64,000 nt of DNA from Caulobacteraceae bacterium (GTDB lineage Bacteria > Pseudomonadota > Alphaproteobacteria > Caulobacterales > Caulobacteraceae): the NCBI GenBank assembly GCA_027489335.1, contig JAIXZX010000002.1:124001-188000 (forward strand). The letters run 5' to 3'. Shown in pieces: positions 9,939 through 19,125 of this stretch. The first letter of the stretch is position 1, and every line of letters begins with the position of its first letter. Below the pieces are notes generated by a model. It was not told where the DNA came from, searched no databases, and saw nothing but the letters and a program-made list of their open reading frames with translations. The position numbers and the translations under genes are program-made.

Positions 9939-12623
9939 TCACATCATGTCGCCGGCCGCCGCGTCGAGCAGCAGGAAGACCCGGCCGGCGTCCGAGGACA
10001 GCAGGGTGGCCACCATGAAGCCCTCCTGATCCCGGGCCACCGCCTCATCGAGCATGCCCCGGTAGCGTCGCAGATAGTCCCCGGCCTCGGCCTTTAGCGC
10101 ATCGTCGGTGAACAGCCGCCGTGTCAGGCGCCGCGTGGCGGCCGGCGCCAGACGGCGCACCACCTGGCGGGCGCCCTCCAGGTCGCCGGTCTGAACCACG
10201 GCGCTGATCTCGTCGATCCGGCCGCGCGGCAGCAGGGCCGAGGGGTCGATCCCCAGGGCGACGATGTCCGACAGGAGCTGAGCCTCGCGCCGCTCATCCA
10301 GCGGGCGCGGCGCAGGCTCATCGATGGCCGCCAGCAGGTCCTTCCAGGTCAGGCCATCCCCGTCTTCGGCGGGTTCGGCCGCAGCCGGGGGCGGCGGACC
10401 GCCGGCGGACTCAAACAGGCTGGAGAATTCCTCATCCGTGGCGGTAGGGGTCAGGCGCAGGCGCGGCCGGAGACCGGCCTCCTCGGCCGCACTCCGCCGC
10501 CCGTCCCGGGCAGGCCAGGGGGTCGAGGGCCGCAATTCCAGAGGCGCCTCATCATCGACGCCCGTCGGTCGCACAGGCTCTGTCCTGGGCGGTTCAGCGC
10601 GCGGCGCGCTCGCCGCCGGGCGGACCCGATCTTCCCGCGCCGCAGGTCGCCGCTCACGGGCTGGCGCGGCCGGGAAGCCCGCGCCGAGGCCTGAGGCCAA
10701 CCCGCCGCTGGCGGTGGTGGCCACCGAGCCCATCAGCCGAACGGCCTCGCTCAGCATCTCGTAATTGCGGCTGACCCGTTCCTGGAAGGCCGCGTCGATA
10801 GCCTGGGTTTCCTCTGCGGTGCGCCGGGCCTGAGCCATCAGATCGTCCAGACTCTCGCCCACGGCGGCCCGGACATCATCGGCCTGCTGGCGGGCGGTGG
10901 CCGGCAGTTCGGCGGCGCGCGCGTCGAGGTCGGCCAGCAGGTCCTGCAACTCATGAAGGGTCGCGCGGGCCGAGGCGGCGCTGGCCTCCAGCTTGCGCGC
11001 GGTCTGGGCGCCGGCCTCCTCCACCAGCCCCGCCGACTGCTCGATCAGAGAGCGCGCCTCTTCGAGACGGCCCTCGAACACCTGATCGGCCTTCTGTCCG
11101 GCGGCGAAGGCGGCTTCGGACAGCTGGTCCACCTGCTGGCGGGCGGCTTCGGCGTGGCGGGCGGCGGCCGCGCGGGTCTGCTCGGCGGCCTGGGACAGGG
11201 CGTCGATGGCCGCCTGGGTCTCGGCCTGCAATTGGCCGCGCTCGCCAGCGGCGGTGTCGGCCAGCAGGCCCCAGGACTGCCGCAGGCTCTCGGCGAAGGC
11301 GTCTCGCTCGCCCTGGGCGGCGTCGGCCATGTCGGCGAACTGCTCGGTCGCTTGTGCGACCAGCTCGCGGAGCATCTGGGCGCCCTTGATGGCGCGGTCG
11401 CCGACCTCAACCGCCGATAGCCTCGCCTCCGACAGATACTCCGCCAGCTTGGCGGTCTGGGTCTCGGCTTCGGCGGCGAAGGATTCCTGGTCGGCGCGGA
11501 TGCCGTGGGCCACGGCGACCAGGGCGGCGCGCTGCTCCGACAGCCCCGTCTCGGCCGCGCCCACCTGATCGGCGACGCCGGCCCCGGCGCTTTCCAGCCG
11601 GGCGATGTGGCGGGTCAGATCCTCGCCCACCGTGCGGGCGATGTCGCTGGTTTCGCCGGCGGCGGCGGCCAGGTCGGCGGCCCGGGCGGCGAGCGAGGCC
11701 TCGGCCTCCCGCAGCTGGGTCTCGGCCAGATCGGAGGCCTCGGCCACCATCTTGGCCTGGCTGGTGATGGCGTCGACCACGGCGGTGGACTGGGCGTCCA
11801 GCACGCTGGCCAGGGCGGTCATCTCCACCCGCTCCTGGGACAGGCTGCGGGTCAGGGACTCCGCGGTGCGGGCCGAGGCCGCCGCCGCATTGACCAGTTG
11901 TTCGGTCTCCGCCGCCAGGGCCGAGCGCAGGGCCGCCAGGGTCTCGCGGGCGTCATGGGCCGCCTCGCCGGCGCGGATGATCTCTTCGCGAACATGGGCC
12001 ACCACGTCACCGGCGCGGCCGGCGGCCACCAGGGCGGGCGAGACCATCTCGTCCGCCAGGCGTTGGGCGCGGCGGCTCTCGAGCGCCAGCTTCTGGCCCT
12101 GTCTCAGGGCGTAGGCGGCGACCCAGACCAGCACGGCCGGCGCCAGGGCCAGCAGGGCGAAGACCCCAAGCGCGAAGGCGTCGTTCTGGAACGGCACCAC
12201 ATCCCCGCGATAGCCCCACGCATAGGCCATGGGCGCAAAGGCGCAGAGGACAGAGATCGCCAGGGCGCCGGCATAGATCGGCCAGGCCGGGGGCTCGGCC
12301 TCGCGGCCGGCCGGCGTGGAGGCCTGGGCCGTCAGGGCCGAACGCCCGCTGGGCGCAGGCGGCGTCTGGGGCCGGGTGAGGTCGCCTGCCGAGGTCGGAT
12401 CGGCCAGGGTGAAGGGGGCCTCCTCCGCCTGGGGCTCGGGCTGATCTGCGGCGCGGCGTTCATCTCGCAGATCGGCCTGCGGCGCACCCACCACCGGCGC
12501 ATCGGTGAGGTCCAGATCAAGATCTGGTCCCGCCTCGGGCGCCTCAGGCTCACGGGCCGATGCGGCCTCAGCCTCGGTGAGATTCTGGAAATCCAGCGGC
12601 TGACGCCGGTTCTTGATCTTCAT
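9939..12623 (-). CDS. tipN: TipN-like polar localisation protein
   Basis: An 894-residue protein with a charged, disordered N-terminus (MKIKNRRQPLDFQNLTEAEA), a proline/acid-rich stretch to about residue 110, two transmembrane helices (about 118-180), and roughly 450 residues of alanine/glutamate-rich coiled coil. A proline-rich linker and a conserved C-terminal domain (ALGIDPSALLPRGRIDEIS, LRRYRGMLDEAVARDQEGF, DAGRVFLLLDAAAGDMM) follow. Length and layout match Caulobacter TipN, the birth-scar/new-pole marker that orients division, flagellum and chromosome movement. The start at 12623 was chosen because upstream codons to 12698 look non-coding. Identity rests on architecture and recalled sequence. 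Confidence 0.72.
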   Translation of the reverse strand: MKIKNRRQPLDFQNLTEAEAASAREPEAPEAGPDLDLDLTDAPVVGAPQADLRDERRAADQPEPQAEEAPFTLADPTSAGDLTRPQTPPAPSGRSALTAQASTPAGREAEPPAWPIYAGALAISVLCAFAPMAYAWGYRGDVVPFQNDAFALGVFALLALAPAVLVWVAAYALRQGQKLALESRRAQRLADEMVSPALVAAGRAGDVVAHVREEIIRAGEAAHDARETLAALRSALAAETEQLVNAAAASARTAESLTRSLSQERVEMTALASVLDAQSTAVVDAITSQAKMVAEASDLAETQLREAEASLAARAADLAAAAGETSDIARTVGEDLTRHIARLESAGAGVADQVGAAETGLSEQRAALVAVAHGIRADQESFAAEAETQTAKLAEYLSEARLSAVEVGDRAIKGAQMLRELVAQATEQFADMADAAQGERDAFAESLRQSWGLLADTAAGERGQLQAETQAAIDALSQAAEQTRAAAARHAEAARQQVDQLSEAAFAAGQKADQVFEGRLEEARSLIEQSAGLVEEAGAQTARKLEASAASARATLHELQDLLADLDARAAELPATARQQADDVRAAVGESLDDLMAQARRTAEETQAIDAAFQERVSRNYEMLSEAVRLMGSVATTASGGLASGLGAGFPAAPARERRPAAREDRVRPAASAPRAEPPRTEPVRPTGVDDEAPLELRPSTPWPARDGRRSAAEEAGLRPRLRLTPTATDEEFSSLFESAGGPPPPAAAEPAEDGDGLTWKDLLAAIDEPAPRPLDERREAQLLSDIVALGIDPSALLPRGRIDEISAVVQTGDLEGARQVVRRLAPAATRRLTRRLFTDDALKAEAGDYLRRYRGMLDEAVARDQEGFMVATLLSSDAGRVFLLLDAAAGDMM

Positions 12624-12783
12624 CTGCGGCCCATTACTTGCGGCCAACACGCCCCGCGAACCGACGCTTCGTCGTCTGGCGCACGCCCTGAACGGCAAGG
12701 ATTAACGTTGAACGCGTCCGGCGCAAAGCGCCATGCGGCGGATTTGCGCGCAGGCGGAGACTTTTCGGCCAGAGGCGCGTCGA

Positions 12784-13008
12784 TCAGGCGCGGCCAAGGC
12801 TCAGGGGCAGGTTCGGACAGGGCGCTGCGGGCTTGGGCGCGTCGCAGGATTTCAGCGGCGTCTGCGGCGACACCGACCGGGCCACCTTGCGCTCAGCTGG
12901 GACAGTGCGCTCGGGCTGCTGGGGTTCGACCTGCACGCCCAGATGCCCATAGGCCACGGCCGAGGCGTGGATCACCACGGCCGCGACGATCTCTGTGAAG
13001 GTTTGCAT
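12784..13008 (-). CDS. Small single-pass membrane protein, unknown function
   Basis: A 74-residue protein starting at ATG 13008 after a good GGGAGAG ribosome-binding site. Residues 5-25 (TEIVAAVVIHASAVAYGHLGV) are hydrophobic enough for one membrane helix or an uncleaved signal anchor. The rest is proline-rich and basic with two cysteines (SCDAPKPAAPCPNL), likely periplasmic. I do not recognise a named family; the ribosome-binding site and non-random composition support a real gene. It sits between the TipN-like and crystallin-fold genes on the same strand, but a strong hairpin at 13077-13110 separates it from the latter. Confidence 0.6.
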   Translation of the reverse strand: MQTFTEIVAAVVIHASAVAYGHLGVQVEPQQPERTVPAERKVARSVSPQTPLKSCDAPKPAAPCPNLPLSLGRA

Positions 13009-13076
13009 CGGATCTCTCCCGTCACCGATACGAGTCTGGAGCCGTCTTATCGGTCAGCGGGATAAGCGCTGCAATA

Positions 13077-13110
13077 CGGCGTCACATGAAACTTCGTTCA
13101 TGTGACGCCG
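13077..13110 (-). terminator. Perfect 14 bp hairpin after the crystallin-fold gene
   Basis: CGGCGTCACATGAA (13077-13090) is the exact reverse complement of TTCATGTGACGCCG (13097-13110), with a six-base loop ACTTCG. It lies 19 bp beyond the stop of the minus-strand gene at 13129. There is no T-run on either strand, so it may be a processing/stability hairpin or a Rho-assisted terminator. A 34 bp palindrome could also bind a protein, but the position favours a 3'-end role. Confidence 0.6.
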
Positions 13111-13128
13111 CCGCTTGCGATGCCGGCC

Positions 13129-13779
13129 CTAGTATCGGCGGCAAACCACGTCGCGCAGGACGCTGGAGGGGCCGGTATAGCGGCCCTCCCCATCGACGGC
13201 CTGCTGGGCGCGCTGACTGGAGTCGTAATAGGCCGACGAACCCAGGCCCTGCGACCTGCAGAAGGCGTTGGCCGAGTTGGAGCCTGCAGCGATGTCGTAG
13301 CCGTCATAGGTCGGATACGGGAAGAAGACCGAGCGCACGCCCTCCGTCGGGCGATACTGGTTGGGGCCGCTCCAGTTGCCGCCCCCCGGACGCCAGTTGC
13401 CGCCGGGAGGGGGCCGGAAGCCGCCACCGCCACCGCCGCCCGCGCCGGAATAGGCCTGCAGCGAGGTGATGCGCTCGCCCATGCCCAGGGTGTTCATGTT
13501 CGGAACGTCGCCCGACACATCCTGGCAACGGCCGCCGAAGTCGGAGTTCTCACAGATGCGCCAGCGGCCCTGGAACCGGGCGCTCATGGCCTTGTCATTC
13601 CAGTCCCGGGGCAGGTTGGTGGCCATGCCGTAGATGGTGGTCTGTCGGCCCTGGAAGTTGGGCTGGTCGAAGAGGATGGCCGAGGGCTGCCGCCCCCCGC
13701 CGCCATAGTTCTGCGCCACGGCCGTTCCGGCTGCAGCCGTCGTCACCGCCAGCACAGCGGTCAGGATCACGCGTTTCAT
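13129..13779 (-). CDS. Secreted beta/gamma-crystallin-fold protein
   Basis: A 216-residue protein with a signal peptide (MKRVILTAVLAVTTAAAGTA-VAQ). Residues about 35-105 contain two Greek-key-like repeats: AILFDQPNFQGRQTTIYG and WRICENSDFGGRCQDVSGD, the latter followed by MGERITSLQAY, typical of bacterial beta/gamma-crystallin proteins. A glycine/proline-rich linker follows, then a tyrosine-rich C-terminal region with a final CRRY. Members often bind calcium and act in the envelope; no enzymatic role is evident. ATG 13779 is preceded by GGGGAG; a TTG immediately before it is less likely. Confidence 0.72.
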   Translation of the reverse strand: MKRVILTAVLAVTTAAAGTAVAQNYGGGGRQPSAILFDQPNFQGRQTTIYGMATNLPRDWNDKAMSARFQGRWRICENSDFGGRCQDVSGDVPNMNTLGMGERITSLQAYSGAGGGGGGGFRPPPGGNWRPGGGNWSGPNQYRPTEGVRSVFFPYPTYDGYDIAAGSNSANAFCRSQGLGSSAYYDSSQRAQQAVDGEGRYTGPSSVLRDVVCRRY

Positions 13780-13858
13780 CAAACTCTACTCCCCAGTCGT
13801 CCCTCTCCCTGCAACCTAGACTTTAGGCGCCCGGCGGCCAAGTCGCACGACGTCGAGC

Positions 13859-14392
13859 CTATAGGAGCCGGCCGAGTTCCGCCCCCTCATGGGCTAGCAG
13901 CCAGCGCTTGCGCTCCAGGCCGCCGCCGTAGCCGGTGAGCGATCCATTGGCGCCGATCACCCGATGGCAGGGCACGACCAGCCCCACCGGGTTGGCCCCG
14001 TTGGCGAGACCCACCGCCCGCACGGCGGATGGGGCGCCGATGTGCTGGGCGAGCCGCCCGTAGGACCAGGTGACGCCCGCCGGAATCTCGCACAGGGCCT
14101 GCCAGACCCGGTTCTGGAACACTGTGCCGCCGGTGGCCCAGGGGATGGCGGCCAGGGCGCCGGCCTCGCCGCCGAAATAGGCCTGGAAGGGGTCCGACAA
14201 CTCGCCGGGCGCCGGCGCGTCCCGCAGCGCCACCCCGCCATAGTGGCGGCGCAGGAGCCGGTCCATCCGCTCCCGATGACTGTCCCAGTCGAAGGCGCGC
14301 AGGACGCCTGCGCCATCAAAAACGATCTGGGCGGACCCCAGAGGCGTGGCGATCGGCGCGATGTACAGGGCCTCAGGCGGCGTCTTGATCAT
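13859..14392 (-). CDS. ogt: Methylated-DNA--protein-cysteine methyltransferase
   Basis: A 177-residue suicide DNA repair protein that transfers the methyl group from O6-methylguanine or O4-methylthymine to its own cysteine. The active-site PCHRVIGANGSLTGYGGG motif (Cys at about residue 142) is intact, preceded by the helix-turn-helix region GVTWSYGRLAQHIGAPSAVR. The N-terminal domain is the usual short variable fold. It overlaps the 3' end of the upstream Ada-AlkA-type gene by 20 bp, so both alkylation repair proteins are almost certainly made from one transcript. Confidence 0.94.
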   Translation of the reverse strand: MIKTPPEALYIAPIATPLGSAQIVFDGAGVLRAFDWDSHRERMDRLLRRHYGGVALRDAPAPGELSDPFQAYFGGEAGALAAIPWATGGTVFQNRVWQALCEIPAGVTWSYGRLAQHIGAPSAVRAVGLANGANPVGLVVPCHRVIGANGSLTGYGGGLERKRWLLAHEGAELGRLL

Positions 14393-15890
14393 GGGAGACC
14401 TCCATCAGGTTCGGGGGCTCGGACTTGGGCGCGAGCCCCTCTGAGGCCCACAGGTGCAAAGCGCCATAGGCCCGCCAGGGCCGCCAGGCCTCGGCGCGCG
14501 CCAGAAGTTCGGCCGCGCTGGGTCGCTGTCCGTCGGGGCCGGCCATGGCGCGCATCAGGCCGATGTCCCCATGGGGAAAGGCGTCGGGCTCGCGCAGCTG
14601 GCGAAGGGCGATGTACTGAGCTGTCCATTCCCCGATCCCGGGGAGGGCCTTCAGCCTGGCCACCGCCGCCTCCAGCGACCCGCGCGGCGCGAAGAGGTCA
14701 GGGTCAGCCGCCGCCGCGGCCGCCAGCCCGACCAGGGCGCGGCCCCGGGCGCGGGGCATGGGCAGCGTCTCAGGATCGATCGCCGCCAGGGCCTGCGGCG
14801 TCGGAAACAGGCGGCTCAGCCCCTCCCCCGTCAGGTCGGCCGACAGGGGCTCGCCATATTGCGCCGCGAGCCGGCCGGCCAACGCCCGGGCGCCGGCGAC
14901 CGTGATCTGCTGACCCAGCACCGCGCGGACCGCCAGTTCAAACCCGTCCCAGGCGCCGGGCGCCCGCAGGCCTGGCCGCTGGGCCACCAGGGGCGCCAGA
15001 TGCGGGTCCAGCGACAGGTGCGCGTTGATCTGAGCCGGATCGGCCCCCAGGTCGAAGACTCGGCGCACCCGGGCGATGACCTGCGGCAGCACCTGCAGTC
15101 GAGGAAACCGCGCGCGCACCTCAAGGGTCTCGCCGGGTCCGGGCGCCACGGTGACCAGGCCAGTGGCTCCGTCGATCCGCAAAGTGCGGCTGTAGCGCCC
15201 GTCGCCCACCATCTCCACCCCCGGCACGGCGCGCAGGGCGAGAAAGTCGAGGATGCCTTGCCAGTCATAGGGCGCCCGATAGGGCAGCCGAAATACGACG
15301 CCGCCGCCCGCCTGCGCGCTGACCTCGGGTCGCTGGCGTCGTCGAAGGGCGACCGGCGGACGGTCATAAAGTTGCTGGAAGGTCTCGTTGAACCGTCGCA
15401 CGCTGCCGAAGCCTGCGGCCAGGGCCACCTCGGCCATGGGCAGGGTCGTGTCGCAGATCAGCTGCTTGGCCAGCAGCACCCGCCGGGTCTGGGCGACGGC
15501 CACCGGCGAGGCGCCCAGATGCTGCTTGAACAGCCGGCGCAGCTGGCGTCCCCCGACCCCGAGACGATCGGCGAGGCGCTCCACGTCGCCAGCGTCCAGG
15601 GCGCCGTCCTCGATCATGGCCAGGGCCCGAGCGACCGTGTTGGAGCTGCCGCGCCAGGCGCCCAGGTCCGGGGAGGTCTCCGGCCGACACCGGAGGCAGG
15701 GTCGGAAGCCCGCCTCCTGGGCCGCGGCGGCCGAGGCGTAGAAGGTGACGTTGGGCCGCAGCGGCGTGCGGGCCGGACAGATCGGGCGGCAATAGATCCC
15801 CGTGGTGCGCACACCCACGAAGATCTTCCCGTCCAGGCGGGCGTCGCGCATCGACAGGGCGCGGTAGCAGGCGTCGTCATCCAGATCCAT
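14373..15890 (-). CDS. alkA: Ada-type sensor fused to AlkA-type 3-methyladenine DNA glycosylase
   Basis: A 505-residue multidomain protein. Residues 1-75 are the Ada zinc/methyl-acceptor domain with Cys34, Cys38, Cys65 and Cys68 (YCRPIC and CLRC). Residues about 85-185 are an AraC-type helix-turn-helix (EVALAAGFGSVRRFNETFQQ). The rest is an AlkA N-terminal domain and a helix-hairpin-helix glycosylase with LPGIGEWTAQYIA and a likely catalytic Asp in HGDIGLMRAM. It should excise alkylated bases and, after methylation of the Ada domain by DNA phosphotriesters, may activate its own operon with ogt. ATG 15890 is preferred; ATG 15941 is possible. It lacks the O6-methyltransferase half of E. coli Ada, which ogt supplies. 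Confidence 0.9.
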   Translation of the reverse strand: MDLDDDACYRALSMRDARLDGKIFVGVRTTGIYCRPICPARTPLRPNVTFYASAAAAQEAGFRPCLRCRPETSPDLGAWRGSSNTVARALAMIEDGALDAGDVERLADRLGVGGRQLRRLFKQHLGASPVAVAQTRRVLLAKQLICDTTLPMAEVALAAGFGSVRRFNETFQQLYDRPPVALRRRQRPEVSAQAGGGVVFRLPYRAPYDWQGILDFLALRAVPGVEMVGDGRYSRTLRIDGATGLVTVAPGPGETLEVRARFPRLQVLPQVIARVRRVFDLGADPAQINAHLSLDPHLAPLVAQRPGLRAPGAWDGFELAVRAVLGQQITVAGARALAGRLAAQYGEPLSADLTGEGLSRLFPTPQALAAIDPETLPMPRARGRALVGLAAAAAADPDLFAPRGSLEAAVARLKALPGIGEWTAQYIALRQLREPDAFPHGDIGLMRAMAGPDGQRPSAAELLARAEAWRPWRAYGALHLWASEGLAPKSEPPNLMEVSHDQDAA

Positions 15891-16201
15891 GAGCCCCAGG
15901 ATCGCGCCTGGCGCACGCCCTGTCTCGCGGTTTTCGGACATACACGTCCACGCGCCTGCGCCCAGTTCGGGCGCCTCCGTCACGCGATTGTGGGTTTGCC
16001 GCGCTATGGGACCCGCCAGTCCCCCGGTCTGGCCTGGAACTTGAACTGAAGGTTGCGCCTGTTCTTGCTTTGGGCGCCGCTGTCCCTTAACTGACCGGTA
16101 AAGGGCCAGTGCGCGCGCCGAACACCAACGGCGGGCGGAATTACTTTGTACGTCGCAGCACCAATCAGGCCCAGATTCCACCCATGCAAGGTTCTAACGT
16201 C
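15891..16201. other. Divergent intergenic region between alkA-type gene and cysD
   Basis: This 311 bp gap holds the promoters of the alkylation-repair operon (leftward) and the sulfate activation operon (rightward). An interrupted inverted repeat, CCCTT...AAGGG, lies at 16084-16105 upstream of cysD. I could not assign reliable -35/-10 elements. In-frame extensions of both flanking genes into it look non-coding. Confidence 0.35.
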
Positions 16202-17158
16202 ATGGACGCCCGCCAAGCCGAGGCCGCGAAATCGCGCCTCACGCCCGGCCTCGACGCCGACACGCTGACGCACCTCCAGCGCCTGGAGGCCGAAAGCATC
16301 CACATCATGCGCGAGGTCGTCGCCGAGGCTGAAAAGCCGGTGATGCTTTACTCGGTCGGCAAGGACTCCGCGGTGATGCTTCACCTGGCGGCCAAGGCCT
16401 TCTACCCGTCCAAGCCGCCCTTCCCGCTTCTGCACGTGGACACCACCTGGAAGTTCCGGGCCATGTACGAGATGCGCGCCCGGATGGCCGAAACCCTCGG
16501 CTTCGAGCTTCTGGTGCACCGCAACCCTGACGCCCTGGAACGGGGCATCAACCCCTTCGAGCACGGCTCGGCTCTGCATACGGACATGTGGAAGACCGAG
16601 GGGCTGAAGCAGGCCCTGGACAAGTACGGCTTCGACGCGGCCTTCGGCGGCGCCCGCCGGGATGAGGAAAAGTCCCGCGCCAAGGAGCGCGTCTTCTCCT
16701 TCCGTTCGGCCCAGCACCGCTGGGACCCCAAGAACCAGCGCCCCGAGCTGTGGAACCTCTACAACGCCCGCAAGGCGCAGGGGGAAAGCATGCGGGTCTT
16801 CCCGATCTCCAACTGGACCGAGCTGGACATCTGGCAATACATCCACCTGGAGAACATCCCTATCGTGCCCCTCTACTACTCGGCCGAACGGCCGGTGGTG
16901 GAGCGCGACGGCGCCCTGATCATGGTCGATGACGACCGCATGCCCCTGCGCCCTGGCGAGACCCCGATGATGAAGTCGGTCCGCTTCCGCACGCTCGGCT
17001 GCTATCCGCTCACCGGCGCGGTGGAGAGCACCGCGGCCACCCTGCCCGAAATCATCCAGGAAATGCTTCTCACCACTACGTCCGAGCGCCAGGGCCGCGT
17101 GATCGATCACGACCAGGCCGCCTCGATGGAGAAGAAGAAGCAAGAGGGCTATTTCTGA
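16202..17158 (+). CDS. cysD: Sulfate adenylyltransferase subunit 2 (ATP sulfurylase)
   Basis: A 318-residue PP-loop protein. Visible are [20 protein letters not shown] at the start, the PP-loop [50 protein letters not shown], and [16 protein letters not shown]. With the CysN GTPase it makes adenosine 5'-phosphosulfate from ATP and sulfate, the first step of assimilatory sulfate reduction. ATG 16202 follows AAGG; an ATG at 16184 is also in frame but has no ribosome-binding site. The stop and the next start overlap by one base (TGATG at 17156-17160). Confidence 0.96.
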   Translation: MDARQAEAAKSRLTPGLDADTLTHLQRLEAESIHIMREVVAEAEKPVMLYSVGKDSAVMLHLAAKAFYPSKPPFPLLHVDTTWKFRAMYEMRARMAETLGFELLVHRNPDALERGINPFEHGSALHTDMWKTEGLKQALDKYGFDAAFGGARRDEEKSRAKERVFSFRSAQHRWDPKNQRPELWNLYNARKAQGESMRVFPISNWTELDIWQYIHLENIPIVPLYYSAERPVVERDGALIMVDDDRMPLRPGETPMMKSVRFRTLGCYPLTGAVESTAATLPEIIQEMLLTTTSERQGRVIDHDQAASMEKKKQEGYF

Positions 17159-19047
17159 TGTCGCACCAGTCCGCACTCATCGCCGAAGACATCGAGGCCT
17201 ATCTCAAGGCCCATGAGCACAAGAGCCTGTTGCGCTTCCTGACCTGCGGGTCGGTGGACGACGGCAAGTCGACCCTGATCGGGCGCCTGCTCTACGACTC
17301 CAAGATGATCTTTGAAGACCAGATGGCCGCTCTTGAGGCCGACTCTAAGAAGGTCGGCACCCAAGGGGGCGAGATCGACTTCGCCCTGCTGGTGGACGGT
17401 CTGGCGGCTGAGCGGGAACAGGGCATCACCATCGATGTCGCCTACCGCTTCTTCTCCACCGACACGCGCAAGTTCATCGTCGCCGACACCCCCGGCCACG
17501 AACAGTACACCCGCAACATGGTCACCGGCGCCTCGACGGCGGACGCGGCCATCATCCTGATCGATGCGCGCAAGGGCGTGCTGACCCAGACGCGGCGGCA
17601 CTCCTATCTCGTTTCGCTGCTGGGTATCCGCCACGTGGTCCTGGCGATCAACAAGATGGACCTGGTGGGCTGGAGCCAGGAGGTCTTCGACTCCATCCTG
17701 GCCGAGTATCACGACTTCGCCGCCCAGATCGGGATCAAGGGCTTCACCGCCATCCCCATGTCGGCCCTGAAGGGCGACAACATCACCGAGTCCAGCGACA
17801 AGGCGCCTTGGTACAAGGGCCCGCCCCTGCTGCCGCACCTGGAATCCCTCGATGTCGAGGACGACCTGCGGGAAAAGCCCTTCCGCATGCCGGTCCAGTG
17901 GGTGAACCGCCCGGACCTGGACTTCCGCGGCTTCTCCGGCCTGATCGCCACCGGGACCATCACGCCGGGCGACCGGGTCAAGGTGCTGCCGTCGGGCCGC
18001 GAAAGCACCGTGGCGCGCATCGTCACCATGACCGGCGACCTGCCCCGCGCGGTGGCCGGCCAGTCGGTGACCATCACGCTCACTGACGAGATCGACATCA
18101 GCCGTGGCGACGTGCTGTCCATCGCCGGCCAGCCGCCGGAAGTGGCCGACCAGTTCGAGGCCACCATCGTCTGGATGGATGACGAGGGCATGCTGCCCGG
18201 CCGTCCCTATCTGATGAAGATCGGCACGCGCATCGTCGGCGCCAGCATCACTGAGCCCAAGTACAAGGTGAATGTGAACACCCTCGAACAGCTGGCCGCC
18301 AAGCGGCTGGAGCTGAACGAGATCGGCGTCTGTAACCTGTCCCTCGACGCCCCCATCGCCTTTGACGCCTACAAGGACAACCACACCCTGGGCGGCTTCA
18401 TCCTGGTGGACCGGATCTCCAACCGGACCGTGGGCGCGGGCATGCTGCACTTCGCCCTCCGCCGCAGCCAGAACATCCACTGGCAGGCGCTGGACGTCTC
18501 CAAGGCCTCCCGCGCCGCGCAGAAGGGCCAGAAGGGCCGCGTGGTCTGGCTCACCGGCCTCTCGGGCGCCGGCAAGTCGACCATCGCCAACCTGGTCGAA
18601 AAGCGCATGCAGGCCGATGGCCGCCACACCTATCTGCTGGACGGCGACAATGTCCGCCACGGCCTGAACAAGGACCTGGGCTTCACCGAGGAGGACCGGG
18701 TGGAGAACATCCGACGGGTGGCCGAGGTCTCCAAGCTGATGGTCGATGCGGGCCTGATCGTGCTGGTCTCCTTCATCTCGCCCTTCCGGGCCGAACGTCG
18801 GATGGCCCGCGAGCTGATGGAGGACGGCGAGTTCGTCGAGGTCTATGTCGCCACCCCGCTGGCGGTGGCCGAGCAGCGCGACGTCAAGGGCCTCTACGCC
18901 AAGGCCCGGGCCGGCGAGCTGAAGAACTTCACCGGCATCGACTCCCCCTACGAGGAGCCGGAACACGCCGAGATCACCGTCGACACCACCACCCTGTCGC
19001 CCGAACAGGCGGCCGAGGAAATCGTCGCCTGGCTGGCCAAGAACTAG
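17158..19047 (+). CDS. cysN: Bifunctional CysN GTPase / CysC adenylylsulfate kinase
   Basis: A 629-residue fusion. Residues 1 to about 440 form the elongation-factor-like GTPase subunit of sulfate adenylyltransferase: P-loop [10 protein letters not shown] (31-40), [16 protein letters not shown], then two beta-barrels. From about residue 455 the APS kinase domain follows, with P-loop GLSGAGKST (about 467), [10 protein letters not shown] and [12 protein letters not shown], ending at [10 protein letters not shown]. It therefore couples GTP hydrolysis to APS synthesis and then phosphorylates APS to PAPS. The CysN-CysC fusion is common in alphaproteobacteria. A strong terminator follows at 19073. 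Confidence 0.96.
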   Translation: MSHQSALIAEDIEAYLKAHEHKSLLRFLTCGSVDDGKSTLIGRLLYDSKMIFEDQMAALEADSKKVGTQGGEIDFALLVDGLAAEREQGITIDVAYRFFSTDTRKFIVADTPGHEQYTRNMVTGASTADAAIILIDARKGVLTQTRRHSYLVSLLGIRHVVLAINKMDLVGWSQEVFDSILAEYHDFAAQIGIKGFTAIPMSALKGDNITESSDKAPWYKGPPLLPHLESLDVEDDLREKPFRMPVQWVNRPDLDFRGFSGLIATGTITPGDRVKVLPSGRESTVARIVTMTGDLPRAVAGQSVTITLTDEIDISRGDVLSIAGQPPEVADQFEATIVWMDDEGMLPGRPYLMKIGTRIVGASITEPKYKVNVNTLEQLAAKRLELNEIGVCNLSLDAPIAFDAYKDNHTLGGFILVDRISNRTVGAGMLHFALRRSQNIHWQALDVSKASRAAQKGQKGRVVWLTGLSGAGKSTIANLVEKRMQADGRHTYLLDGDNVRHGLNKDLGFTEEDRVENIRRVAEVSKLMVDAGLIVLVSFISPFRAERRMARELMEDGEFVEVYVATPLAVAEQRDVKGLYAKARAGELKNFTGIDSPYEEPEHAEITVDTTTLSPEQAAEEIVAWLAKN

Positions 19048-19072
19048 GTCAGGCTGAGCAACACCACGAGAC

Positions 19073-19106
19073 GGGCCGGACGCCGCAGGGCGCCCGGCCC
19101 TTTTTC
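19073..19106 (+). terminator. Rho-independent terminator after cysNC
   Basis: GGGCCGG (19073-19079) pairs with CCGGCCC (19094-19100) around a GC-rich interior that can pair further, followed directly by TTTTT (19101-19105). It sits 26 bp after the cysNC stop codon. It is the clearest intrinsic terminator in the window. Confidence 0.85.
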
Positions 19107-19125
19107 GTTTCGCCAAGGCGATGGT

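Noticed and set aside
11505..12998. 497-codon plus-strand frame opposite the TipN-like gene
   Set aside because: Glycine/arginine/histidine-rich shadow; the minus strand has membrane helices, coiled coil and a conserved C-terminal domain instead.
17149..19116. 655-codon minus-strand frame opposite cysNC
   Set aside because: Antisense shadow of a strongly conserved gene; no recognisable motif.
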